Assembly (NCBI GenBank): GCA_018240025.1
Contig: JAFEGM010000003.1
Coordinates: 106,915 to 170,914, forward strand
Direction: 5' to 3'
Length of the DNA: 64,000 nucleotides
Origin: Verrucomicrobiota bacterium
GTDB taxonomy: Bacteria > Verrucomicrobiota > Verrucomicrobiia > Chthoniobacterales > SZAS-18
Below the pieces are notes generated by a model that had not been told where the DNA came from, ran no database searches, and was given only the letters and a program-made list of their open reading frames with translations. Both the position numbers and the translations under genes were made by a program. Of the stretch, positions 43,667-51,861 are shown piece after piece. The first letter of the stretch is position 1. Each line of letters begins with the position of its first letter.

Positions 43667-44914
43667 ATGAACCCTGCAATCGCACCCTACCGATTCCTCC
43701 TCTGGGCCGGCTGGCTGGGGCTGGCCGTGCTCGGTGGCTGGGGCGTCTTCGAGCGCCTCTTCCACGGCCATGGCCAGGCCAACTACGGCAGCTACGTGGT
43801 CTGGGGCCTCTGGGTCTCGGGCTACATCTACTACATCGGCCTCTCGGCCGGAGCCTTCCTGCTCTCGTCGCTCATCTACGTCTTCGGCGTGCACAAGCTC
43901 GAGCGCATCGGCCGCCTCGCGCTGCTCGTCGCCGTCATCACCCTGGCCATGGCGCTGGTGGCCATCTTCTTCGATCTCGGCCGCGAGTGGCGCTTCACCC
44001 ACGTGTTCCTGAGCCCGAACTTCAGTTCGATGATGGCCTGGATGGTGTGGCTCTACACGGCCTACTTCCTCGTCCTGCTGCTCGAGCTCTGGTTCGCCCT
44101 GCGCCCCTCGCTGGCGCAGTGGGCGGGCGAGGAAGGCCTGCGCGGTCGGTTGGGCAGAATGCTCTCGGGCAGCCGTGCGCCGCTGACCGAGGCGCAGTGC
44201 CGCGAAGGCGCCGGCTGGCTGCGCGCGCTGGCCACGGTCGGCGTCCCGCTGGCGGTCACCTTCCACGGCGGGGTGGGGGCGCTCTTCGGCACGCTCTCGG
44301 CGCATCCCTCATGGCACACGCCGCTCATGCCGGTACTCTTCCTGACCGGCGCCCTCGTCTCGGGCGGAGGGCTGATGGCCTTCACGGCGGCGGCGTTCTG
44401 GCCGCAGCAGGACCGCGTCTGGCGCGAGAGTCTGACGCTGATCGGCAAGGCCGTGCTCGGGCTGCTCCTCTTCGACCTCATGCTGGAGTGGGCCGAGTTC
44501 TCGATCCCCATGTGGTACGGCGTGGGCGGCGAGTACGACCACCTCATGAACGTGCTCTTCGGCGAATACTGGTACGTTTTCTGGGTCTGCCACATTCTGC
44601 TCGGCACGCTCGTGCCGCTGGCGCTGCTCGCCTTCCGCGGGCGCGAGCCGTGGGCCATCGGCACCGCCGGACTGCTGATCGCGTTCACCTTCGTGGCGGT
44701 GCGACTGAACATCGTCATTCCGGCCCTGACCGATCCCAACCTGGTCGGGCTGGAAAGCTCGTTCACCGACGCCCGCCTGCGCTTCAGCTACCTGCCCAGC
44801 TTCTTCGAGTGGCAGGTCATCGCCGGCATCGTCGCGCTCGGCTGCGCGCTCTTCTACCTCGGGCTGCGCCTGCTGCCCGTCACCACTCCCGAACCCCAAC
44901 CCAAAGCGCCATGA
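43667..44914 (+). CDS. NrfD/PsrC-type membrane quinone-interacting subunit (TtrC-like)
   Basis: 415 residues with about nine to ten membrane helices. The order of helices and the segments YGSYVVWGLWVSGYIYYIGLSAGAFLLSS, FFDLGREWRFTHVF and FHGGVGALFG are characteristic of NrfD/PsrC subunits. It binds menaquinone or quinol and hands electrons to or from the Fe-S subunit. The stop overlaps the start of the catalytic subunit gene (ATGA). Confidence 0.93.
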   Translation: MNPAIAPYRFLLWAGWLGLAVLGGWGVFERLFHGHGQANYGSYVVWGLWVSGYIYYIGLSAGAFLLSSLIYVFGVHKLERIGRLALLVAVITLAMALVAIFFDLGREWRFTHVFLSPNFSSMMAWMVWLYTAYFLVLLLELWFALRPSLAQWAGEEGLRGRLGRMLSGSRAPLTEAQCREGAGWLRALATVGVPLAVTFHGGVGALFGTLSAHPSWHTPLMPVLFLTGALVSGGGLMAFTAAAFWPQQDRVWRESLTLIGKAVLGLLLFDLMLEWAEFSIPMWYGVGGEYDHLMNVLFGEYWYVFWVCHILLGTLVPLALLAFRGREPWAIGTAGLLIAFTFVAVRLNIVIPALTDPNLVGLESSFTDARLRFSYLPSFFEWQVIAGIVALGCALFYLGLRLLPVTTPEPQPKAP

Positions 44915-47900
44915 ACCCGGAATCGCAGCAACCTCCTCCTGCGGAGATGAACCTCGGCCGCCGTCAGTTCTTGCGCTCGCTGCTGCTGGCCGGCGCACCG
45001 GCCGCGGCCAGCGTGGCCGGCGAGGAAGCCCAGGCCGCGGTCGCCGGCGCCATCCTGCGCACGACCCGACCCGATCGGAACCTCGACCTGAACAACCCGC
45101 GCAACTTCCTCTACAGCGCCTGCATGCAGTGCAACACGGGCTGCGGCATCAAGGTCAAGATCCAGGACGGCGAGGTCGCCAAGATCGACGGCAACCCCTA
45201 CAACCCCTGGTGCGTGGTGCCGCATTTGCCGATGAAGACGGCGGTGCCGGATGCGGCGCGCCTCGACGGCGCGCTCTGCCCGAAAGGCCAGGCGGGACTG
45301 CAGACACACTACGATCCCTACCGCATCGCCCGAGTGCTGAAGCGCGCCGGGCCGCGGGGCGACGGCCGCTGGGTCACCATCCCGTTCGACCAGGCGATCA
45401 CCGAAATCGTGGAGGGCGGCAAGCTCTTCAGCCAGGTGCCCGGCGAGGAGAATCGGGTGGTCGAGGGCCTGCGCTCGATCATGGCGCTACGCGACGATGC
45501 CGTGGCCAAGGCCATGGCCGCCGACATCGCCGCGCTTTGGGACGAGAAGGACGCGGAGAAGAAGAAGGCGCTGGCCGAGGCCTTCCGGCAGAAGCATGCG
45601 GCGCATTTGGACAAGCTGATCGACCCGGCGCACCCGGATTTCGGTCCGAAGAATAATCAGTTCATCGTCTCGTGGGGCCGGCTGAAGGGCGGTCGCTCGG
45701 ACTTCATCAAGCGCTTCGGCGCCGGCTACGGCACGACCAACCTGCACGGGCACACGACGGTCTGTCAGGGCTCGCTCTATTTCACCTGCAAGGCCATCAG
45801 CGAGCAGTACCTGGCCGACAAGTTCAGCGGCGGCGAGAAGTTCTACTGGCAGACCGATCTCGAACACGCCCGCTACGTGCTCTTCGTCGGCGCGAACCTG
45901 TTCGATGCCAACTACGGCCCGACCAACCGCACGGTCCGGCTGACCGACAATCTGGCCAGTGGGCGCACCCACATCGCGGTGGCCGATCCGCGCTTCACCA
46001 AGCTCGCGGCCAAGGCGGGCGTCTGGCTCCCGCTCAAGCCCGGCACCGACGCCGCGCTGGCCATGGCGATCATCCGCCGACTGATCGAAACCGGGAAGAT
46101 CGACCAGAAGTTCCTGGCCGCGGCCAACAAGGCGGCGGCGACCGCCGCAGGCGAGCTCTCGTGGACCAACGCGAGTTGGCTGGTCGAGATCAAGAACGGG
46201 ACGCCGGGCAAGTTCGTCCGCGGCGCCGACGCCGGCGTGGTCGCGGCCGAGAAGCGGACGCTGCCTGATCCGAAGGACCCGAAGAAGACGCTCGAGTACG
46301 AGGAGAAGTTCCTGCTCGTGCTGCAGAACGGCCAGCCGGTGGCGTTCGATCCGAACGACAAGACGAATGCGGTTGCCGGCGAACTCTTCGTCGACGCCGC
46401 CCTGCCGAACGGCACGAAGGTGAAGAGCAGTCTGCAGATCCTCAAGGAGGAGGCCTTCGCGAAGACGATCGCCGAGTGGTGCGAGATCGCCGGCGTGCGG
46501 ACGAAGGATGTGCTCAAGGTCGCCGACGCCCTCGGCGCGCACGGGAAGCAGGCCTCGGTCGACATCCACCGCGGGCCCGCCCAGCACACGAACGGCTTCT
46601 ACAACGTGCTCTCGTGGATGGCGATCAACATGCTGCTCGGCAACTACGACTGGGCCGGCGGCATGAGTAAAGCCACCACCTTCGGCTACGACGGCAGCAA
46701 GGGCGGGCCGTTCGACCTGAACCGCGTGCCCGGCAAGCTGACAGCCTTCGGCATCAGCTCGATCCGCCACGACCTCGCCTACGAGAAGACCACGCTCTTC
46801 GCCGGCTATCCGGCCAAGCGGAACTGGTTCCCGCTCTCGAGCGACATCTACGAGGAGGTCCTGCCCAGCATCGAGGACGCCTACCCGTATCCCATGAAGG
46901 CGATGTTCACCTACATGGGCGCCAGCGCCTACTCGCTGCCGGCCGGGCACACCAACATCCCGGTGCTGGCCGACGTGCGGAAGCTCCCGCTGCTGATCGC
47001 CTCGGACATCACGGTCGGCGTCAATTCGCGCTACGCGGATTACATCTTCCCGGACACCGACTACCTCGAACGCTGGGAATTCCAGGGCAGCCATCCGAAC
47101 ATGGCCTGCAAGGTCGCGCCCATCCGCCAGCCGGTGGCCAAGCCGCTGCCGGAGATCGTCACGGTCTTCGGCCAGGCGCAGCCGATCTGCCTGGAGAGCA
47201 CGCTCATGGCCATCGCCGAGAAGCTCGGGCTCAAGTGCTTCGGGCCCAATGCGTTCGCAGAGGGCCAGCCCTGCAGCCATCCCGACGACTACTACTTGCG
47301 CGCCGTGGCCAACGTCGCGGCCGGCGAAGCGCCCGACGGCTCGAAGGCCGTGCCCGATGCCAGCGCGGAGGAGATCGAGATCTTCCGCCAGAGCCGTCGG
47401 CACCTGCCGCCCGCCGTCTTCGACCTCGCCCGCTGGCAGAAAATCGTGGGCGAGAAGTTGTGGCCGAAGGTCGTCTACGTGCTCAATCGCGGCGGCCGCT
47501 ACGAAGACCACGCCAAGGGCTTCAACGGCAAGAAGCTGGCGAACGCCTACGGCAAGCTGCTCAATCTCTATCAGGAGAAGACGGCCGGCGTGATCCATGC
47601 GGGCACCGGCAAGAAGCACTTCGGCACCGCACGCTACCTGCCGATCGCCGACTACACCGGCCAGGCGCCCGATGCCTATCGCCAGAACCATCCGCTGCAG
47701 CTCATCACGCACCGCACCATTGCCCAGACCAAGAGCCGCACGTGCACGAACTACTGGCTGCTCCCGCTCATGCCGGAGAACGGGCTCGTCCTGCATCCGC
47801 ACGATGCCGCCGCGCACGGCCTCTCGCACGGCGACGAAGTCCGGGTGGTCAGCGCGACCAATCCCGCCGGCGTCTGGGATCTCGGCCGGGGCGGGAAGAA

Positions 47901-48210
47901 GGAAATGCTCGGCAAGGTCATCGTCAGCGAAGGCATCCGCCCGGGCGTGATCAGCTTCGCCCTCGGATTCGCCAACTGGGCGACCGGCGTGGCCGATGTG
48001 ACCGTCGACGGCAAACTGATCGCGGGCGACGCGCGGCGCGGCCGCGGCATCCATGCCAACGCCGCCATGTGGACTGATCCGACGATCAAGAACACCTGCA
48101 TGTTCGATCCCGTGGGCGGCAGCGTCAGCTTCTACGACAGCCACGTGCAGCTGGTGAAGACCGGCCGCCGGGCCAGCCACGCCGAGAGTGTCGCGCTGCG
48201 GGCGCTCTGA
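44911..48210 (+). CDS. molybdopterin oxidoreductase catalytic subunit (TtrA-like)
   Basis: 1099 residues. The Tat signal is GRRQFLRSLLLAG (Arg17-18). An N-terminal 4Fe-4S site has Cys71, Cys74, Cys78 and Cys123. The likely molybdenum ligand is Cys285 in HGHTTVCQGSLYF. The molybdopterin domain includes FVGANLFDANYGPTNR, DIHRGPAQHTNGFY and the C-terminal binding domain LHPHDAAAHGLSHGDEV. Size and gene order (B-C-A) resemble ttrBCA of tetrathionate reductase, and the Cys ligand fits the PsrA/PhsA/TtrA clade. The true substrate (tetrathionate, polysulfide, thiosulfate, arsenate or another) cannot be set from sequence alone. The 3' end has a strong terminator. Confidence 0.93.
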   Translation: MNPESQQPPPAEMNLGRRQFLRSLLLAGAPAAASVAGEEAQAAVAGAILRTTRPDRNLDLNNPRNFLYSACMQCNTGCGIKVKIQDGEVAKIDGNPYNPWCVVPHLPMKTAVPDAARLDGALCPKGQAGLQTHYDPYRIARVLKRAGPRGDGRWVTIPFDQAITEIVEGGKLFSQVPGEENRVVEGLRSIMALRDDAVAKAMAADIAALWDEKDAEKKKALAEAFRQKHAAHLDKLIDPAHPDFGPKNNQFIVSWGRLKGGRSDFIKRFGAGYGTTNLHGHTTVCQGSLYFTCKAISEQYLADKFSGGEKFYWQTDLEHARYVLFVGANLFDANYGPTNRTVRLTDNLASGRTHIAVADPRFTKLAAKAGVWLPLKPGTDAALAMAIIRRLIETGKIDQKFLAAANKAAATAAGELSWTNASWLVEIKNGTPGKFVRGADAGVVAAEKRTLPDPKDPKKTLEYEEKFLLVLQNGQPVAFDPNDKTNAVAGELFVDAALPNGTKVKSSLQILKEEAFAKTIAEWCEIAGVRTKDVLKVADALGAHGKQASVDIHRGPAQHTNGFYNVLSWMAINMLLGNYDWAGGMSKATTFGYDGSKGGPFDLNRVPGKLTAFGISSIRHDLAYEKTTLFAGYPAKRNWFPLSSDIYEEVLPSIEDAYPYPMKAMFTYMGASAYSLPAGHTNIPVLADVRKLPLLIASDITVGVNSRYADYIFPDTDYLERWEFQGSHPNMACKVAPIRQPVAKPLPEIVTVFGQAQPICLESTLMAIAEKLGLKCFGPNAFAEGQPCSHPDDYYLRAVANVAAGEAPDGSKAVPDASAEEIEIFRQSRRHLPPAVFDLARWQKIVGEKLWPKVVYVLNRGGRYEDHAKGFNGKKLANAYGKLLNLYQEKTAGVIHAGTGKKHFGTARYLPIADYTGQAPDAYRQNHPLQLITHRTIAQTKSRTCTNYWLLPLMPENGLVLHPHDAAAHGLSHGDEVRVVSATNPAGVWDLGRGGKKEMLGKVIVSEGIRPGVISFALGFANWATGVADVTVDGKLIAGDARRGRGIHANAAMWTDPTIKNTCMFDPVGGSVSFYDSHVQLVKTGRRASHAESVALRAL

Positions 48211-48235
48211 CCCGCCGCGACCCTCCGGCCAAAGA

Positions 48236-48268
48236 AAAGGCCTGGGCGCGAGCTGCGCCCAGGCCTTT
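48236..48268. terminator. strong bidirectional terminator
   Basis: A perfect 14-bp stem (AAAGGCCTGGGCGC / GCGCCCAGGCCTTT) with a 5-base loop GAGCT, flanked by A and T runs on either side. It lies between the TtrA-like gene and the facing small gene at 48289, so it can terminate both. Confidence 0.9.
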
Positions 48269-48288
48269 CCAAAATCCTCAAAGCGGGC

Positions 48289-48615
48289 TCAAAGCTGGCC
48301 GCGCCGACCGCCGCGGGCGGGACGGACTTTCTCGAGGATGGAATCAATGCCGGGGTCGGCCTTCCGCATGGCCGCGAGCCGGGCCTGCCGGATGGCCTTC
48401 CGGTCGCCCGATTTGCGGGCCTCGATAAACGCCGGGTCGTTGCGCGCCGCCATGGCCGCCTTGCGCAGGCGCACGCGATCCTCCTGCGGCAGCGCCTTGA
48501 GGCGTTCGCGGCGCGCCGCCCGGCGCGGATTGTCGGCGGCCAGGTCACCGGCCTGTGCGAGCGTGGCCGTGCCGAGAGAGAGCGTGAAGACGGTCAGGAG
48601 GAAGAGCGATTTCAT
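48289..48615 (-). CDS. small secreted basic helical protein
   Basis: 108 residues from the ATG at 48615. A signal peptide (SLFLLTVFTLSLGTATLAQA) is followed by a highly charged helical region (RRAARRERLKALPQEDRVRLRKAAMAARND). Such Arg/Ala/Glu-rich periplasmic helices occur in CpxP/Spy-like or DUF-type proteins, but no signature is convincing. The longer frame to 49026 reads into the repeat field and is not used. Confidence 0.65.
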   Translation of the reverse strand: MKSLFLLTVFTLSLGTATLAQAGDLAADNPRRAARRERLKALPQEDRVRLRKAAMAARNDPAFIEARKSGDRKAIRQARLAAMRKADPGIDSILEKVRPARGGRRGQL

Positions 48616-48678
48616 GGGATGAGTGTGGCAGCTTTCAGGCCGATGGAACCCGCTGCGCGCGGGAAAGTTGCGTCCGTC

Positions 48679-48837
48679 GTCCGCACTCTCCGAGCGCGGC
48701 CGGAGCCGTAGTCCGCACTCTCCGAGTGCGGCTGGAGCCGTAGTCCTCACTCTCCGAGCGCGGCCGGAGCCGTAGTCCGCACTCTCCGAGCGCGGCCGGA
48801 GCTGTAGTCCGCACTCTCCGAGTGCGGCTGGTGACGG
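48679..48837. repeat. 32-bp tandem repeat with 19-bp palindrome, five units
   Basis: Five head-to-tail units of 32 bp (48679, 48711, 48743, 48775, 48807; the last slightly short). Each contains GTCCGCACTCTCCGAG, followed by (C/T)GCGGC, and units 2 and 5 form the perfect palindrome CCGCACTCTCCGAGTGCGG. There are no spacers, so it is not a CRISPR array. Confidence 0.9.
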
Positions 48838-48951
48838 ACGGGCCCCTCGTCGCCTCCGGCAATGGAGCGACTGCGACGCTGCTGACGAGTCATCGAATCG
48901 TCGCACCTGCGGCATCCCGGACCGGCACGTGATGCTCACTGCCGGCCACCC

Positions 48952-49125
48952 AGCCGCACTCGGAGAGTGCGGGCTACGTGCGGGTCGCGCGTCGACGATG
49001 GCGGTGCCGGGACACCGCTTGTGCAAGCCGCACTCGGAGAGTGCGGACTACGTGCGGGTCGCGCGTCGACGATGGCGGTGCCGGGACACCGCACGTGCAA
49101 GCCGCACTCGGAGAGTGCGGACTAC
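48952..49125. repeat. 74-bp tandem repeat sharing the CCGCACTC palindrome
   Basis: Two full and one partial unit of 74 bp starting at 48952, 49026 and 49100. Each opens with AGCCGCACTCGGAGAGTGCGG followed by a GTGCGGGTCGCGCGTCGACG block. The palindrome is the inverted-orientation version of the one in the 32-bp repeats. It ends just before the mnmE stop. Confidence 0.9.
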
Positions 49126-49130
49126 GGCCT

Positions 49131-50477
49131 TCACTTCCCCAGGCAAAACGTCGCGAAGATCCGGCCGAGGATGTCCTCGACGTCCGTGCCGCCCACGACC
49201 TCGCCTAGGGCGCCGAGGGCGATGCGCAGATCGAGCGCAACGAATTCGGGCGACTCGCCGGCGGCCAACGTAGCCAGCGCGTGCTCGAGCGCCTCGGCAC
49301 AGCGTTCGAGGCAGGCGCGGTGGCGGGCATTTACCGCGATCAGCTCGCGGCCGGCCCAGGCGGCCTCGCCGCTCGTGACGGCGGTGTGGATCGCCTCGGC
49401 CAGCTCGCGCACGCCGGCACCGGTGCGGCAGGAGACGCGCAGTCCGGGTTGGCCGCGCCAGGCGGGGTGCTCGCCGAGATCGACCTTGTTCAAGACGCGC
49501 AGCCGCGCCGCGCCCTCGGTCGACGCAACCGCGTCCGCCGCCGGGGGCAGCGTGGCATCGATCACCTCCAGCGCGAGATCGGCCTCGGCCAGCGCGCGCT
49601 GGGTGCGGGCGATGCCGGCCTGCTCGACCGCATCGTCCGAGGCGCGCAGGCCGGCGGTGTCGATCAGCCGCAGCGGCAGTCCGCGCACGGCGATGAACTC
49701 CTCGATCGTGTCGCGGGTCGTGCCTGGAGTCGCGCTGACGATGGCGCGGTCGAAGCCGGCCAGCGCATTGAGCAGGCTGCTCTTGCCTGCATTGGGCGCA
49801 CCGAAGAGCACGGTGCGCACGCCTTCGCGCAGCAGCCGGCCGGGGCGGGCGGTGTCGAGCAGCGCGGCCACGCCCTCGCGCACGGCCTCGGCGCGGGTGC
49901 GCAGGGCGACGCCGGTCTCGGGGCTGATGTCCTCGTCGGGGAAATCGATGTACGCCTCGACGTGCGCCACCACGTCGAGCAGCGCTTCGCGCAGCTGCTC
50001 GATGCGTTCGCGCAGTCCGCCGGCCAGCTGCTGCCGCGCGGCGCGCAGGGCCAGATCGCTCTGGGCGCGGATGAGATCCATGACCGCCTCGGCCTGGGTC
50101 AGATCCATCTTGCCGTGCAGAAAGGCCCGCTGGGTGAACTCGCCCGGTTCGGCCGGCCGGGCGCCCGCGGCGAGGAAGGCCTCCAGCACGCGCCGCGCGA
50201 CTTGCGGGCCGCCGTGGCCGCTGAATTCCACCACCTCCTCGCCCGTGTAGCTGGCGGGCGCGGCGAAGCGCGTGGCCAGGCCGTCGTCGAGCACCTCGCC
50301 GTCGGGCGCGTGCACCCGCACGCGCACGGCGCGCCGCGGCTCCAGCGGTCGACCCGCGCGGCGGAAGACGGTCTCGGCGATCTGCGCCGCGGTCGGGCCG
50401 CTCACGCGCACGAGGGCCACCGCCGCTTCGCCCGGCGCGGTGGCGAGCGCGGCGATCGTCTCGTCGTGGCGGCTCAT
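49131..50477 (-). CDS. mnmE: tRNA uridine-5-carboxymethylaminomethyl modification GTPase MnmE
   Basis: 448 residues. The N-terminal tetrahydrofolate-binding domain has TIAALATAPGEAAVALVRVSGP and ASYTGEEVVEFSGHGG. The G domain begins at about 225 with FGAPNAGKSS (G1) and has the DTAG and NKVD motifs. The C-terminus is CLGK, a variant of the FCIGK tail whose Cys is needed for activity. MnmE with MnmG modifies the wobble uridine of several tRNAs. The start overlaps the hisH stop by four bases (ATGA). Confidence 0.95.
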   Translation of the reverse strand: MSRHDETIAALATAPGEAAVALVRVSGPTAAQIAETVFRRAGRPLEPRRAVRVRVHAPDGEVLDDGLATRFAAPASYTGEEVVEFSGHGGPQVARRVLEAFLAAGARPAEPGEFTQRAFLHGKMDLTQAEAVMDLIRAQSDLALRAARQQLAGGLRERIEQLREALLDVVAHVEAYIDFPDEDISPETGVALRTRAEAVREGVAALLDTARPGRLLREGVRTVLFGAPNAGKSSLLNALAGFDRAIVSATPGTTRDTIEEFIAVRGLPLRLIDTAGLRASDDAVEQAGIARTQRALAEADLALEVIDATLPPAADAVASTEGAARLRVLNKVDLGEHPAWRGQPGLRVSCRTGAGVRELAEAIHTAVTSGEAAWAGRELIAVNARHRACLERCAEALEHALATLAAGESPEFVALDLRIALGALGEVVGGTDVEDILGRIFATFCLGK

Positions 50478-51106
50478 GCGCGCGCCGGGGTGAGCGTGCC
50501 GAGGAAGTTGGCCAGCAGCCCGAGCCCGGCCGCCTGGCTCTTCTCGGGATGGAACTGCGTGGCCAGCAGCCCCGGCCGCGCGACGGCGGCGGCGAAGCGT
50601 CCGCCGTAGTCGCATTCCGCCGTCACCAGCGCGGGCTCGGCCGGCTCGGGGAAAAACGAGTGCACGAAATACATGTGCGGCTGCGGCCCGAGCCCCTGCC
50701 AGAGCGGCGCGGCGGGATCGCTCGGCAGGATCTCGTTCCAGCCGATCTGCGGCACCTTCACGCGGGTTGGATCGAACCGCCGCACGCGGCCGCCGAGCAC
50801 GCCGAAGCCGGCCACGCCGGGCGATTCCTCGCTGGCCTCGAAGAGCAGCTGATAGCCCAGGCAGATGCCGAGGAACGGCCGCTCCGCGCGCAACCAGGCC
50901 GCCACCGGCTCCCACAGCCGGCGCGCGTGCAGTTGGGCCACGCAATCGCCGAACGCGCCCACGCCGGGCAGGACGAGCAGCTCGGCAGAGTCTTCGAGCG
51001 CGCCGGGTTCGGAAGCCAGGCGCACCTCGGCGCCCACGCGCTCCAGCGCCTTGGCCACGCTGCGCAGGTTGCCGCTGCCGTAGTCGATGAGGACGGCGGG
51101 GACCAT
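50474..51106 (-). CDS. hisH: imidazole glycerol phosphate synthase subunit HisH (glutaminase)
   Basis: 210 residues. The class-I glutamine amidotransferase triad is visible: Cys82 in GICLGYQLLFE, and His-Glu in QFHPEKSQ. The N-terminal VLIDYGSGNLRSVAKAL and the IGWNE block are HisH-specific. HisH supplies ammonia to HisF for the fifth step of histidine synthesis. The gene starts five bases after hisB and its stop overlaps the mnmE start. HisF is not in this window. Confidence 0.95.
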   Translation of the reverse strand: MVPAVLIDYGSGNLRSVAKALERVGAEVRLASEPGALEDSAELLVLPGVGAFGDCVAQLHARRLWEPVAAWLRAERPFLGICLGYQLLFEASEESPGVAGFGVLGGRVRRFDPTRVKVPQIGWNEILPSDPAAPLWQGLGPQPHMYFVHSFFPEPAEPALVTAECDYGGRFAAAVARPGLLATQFHPEKSQAAGLGLLANFLGTLTPARA

Positions 51107-51110
51107 GGCG

Positions 51111-51722
51111 TCAGACGAGCACGCCCTTGGTGCTGGGCACGCCGAGCACGCGCGGATCCTTCCGCAGCGCGGCGTCGAGCGCCCGGGCCACGCCCTTGAA
51201 GACGGCCTCGGCCGCGTGGTGCAGGTCGCGGCTGCGCAGGACATCGACGTGCAGGGTTACGCCGCCCTCGTTGCAGAAGGCGCGCAGAAACTCCTCCACG
51301 TACTGCAGCGGGAAATGCCCGCCGATCCGCTCGAAACGCTGGTACTGCAGCGACTCCGGCAGGTGGTATTCGAGAAACGGCCGCCCGCTCAGATCGAGCG
51401 CCACCCGGCAAAGCGTCTCGTCCATCGGCAGGAGAAAGCTGCCGTAGCGCACGAGCCCCTGCTTGTCGCCCACTGCCTGGACCAGGGCCTGGCCGAGCAC
51501 GAGGCCGGTGTCCTCGATCGTGTGGTGGGAGTCGACTTCGGTGTCGCCCTCCGCGGCCACGATCAGATTGGTCAGCGAATGCCGCGCGAAGAGCGTCAGC
51601 ATGTGGTCGAAGAACGGCAGGCCGGTGGCGATCTTGGATTCGCCCCGGCCGTCGAGCGACCACTCCACGGCGATCTTCGTCTCGGCCGTCTGGCGTTGGA
51701 TCTCGGCGCGGCGGATGTGCAT
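51111..51722 (-). CDS. hisB: imidazoleglycerol-phosphate dehydratase
   Basis: 203 residues. The Mn-binding motifs DSHHTIEDTGLVLG and DLHHAAEAVFK are both intact, as are GLPFFDHMLTLFARH and the GYxxHLPE-like EYHLPESL block. It dehydrates IGP to imidazole acetol phosphate in histidine synthesis. The ATG at 51722 starts the family-length protein; the open frame to 52199 runs under the PATR gene on the other strand. It leads the hisB-hisH-mnmE group. Confidence 0.96.
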   Translation of the reverse strand: MHIRRAEIQRQTAETKIAVEWSLDGRGESKIATGLPFFDHMLTLFARHSLTNLIVAAEGDTEVDSHHTIEDTGLVLGQALVQAVGDKQGLVRYGSFLLPMDETLCRVALDLSGRPFLEYHLPESLQYQRFERIGGHFPLQYVEEFLRAFCNEGGVTLHVDVLRSRDLHHAAEAVFKGVARALDAALRKDPRVLGVPSTKGVLV

Positions 51723-51861
51723 GGCGGCGCGAGTAACGCCGCCGCGGCGAGGCCCGTCAAATCGGGCGCGTGGCATGGCATTCGCCCCGCCTCCGGGGTG
51801 GGCCGTCCTACTCCCAAGGCAGCATATCGGACCCGGCTGCGTGGTGCTTGGCTGGCCCACT

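Larger units (their letters stand above)
48616..49130. other. 515-bp repeat field without a gene
   Basis: Between the small secreted protein gene and mnmE. It is occupied mainly by the 32-bp and 74-bp repeats. The roughly 110 bp in between (48840-48950) has no convincing frame or hairpin that I could identify. Short frames seen here encode repeat peptides only. Confidence 0.7.

Noticed and set aside
45487-48180. 897-codon frame opposite the molybdopterin oxidoreductase
   Set aside because: Antisense to a gene with a complete set of cofactor motifs. The translation is charged and Val/Gly-rich without a family.
48679-48837. CRISPR-like array
   Set aside because: The 32-bp units are directly adjacent with no spacers, and no cas gene is nearby.
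48929-50250. Plus-strand frames over the repeat field and mnmE
   Set aside because: Repeat-encoded peptide followed by the antisense of mnmE; no start signal or domain.
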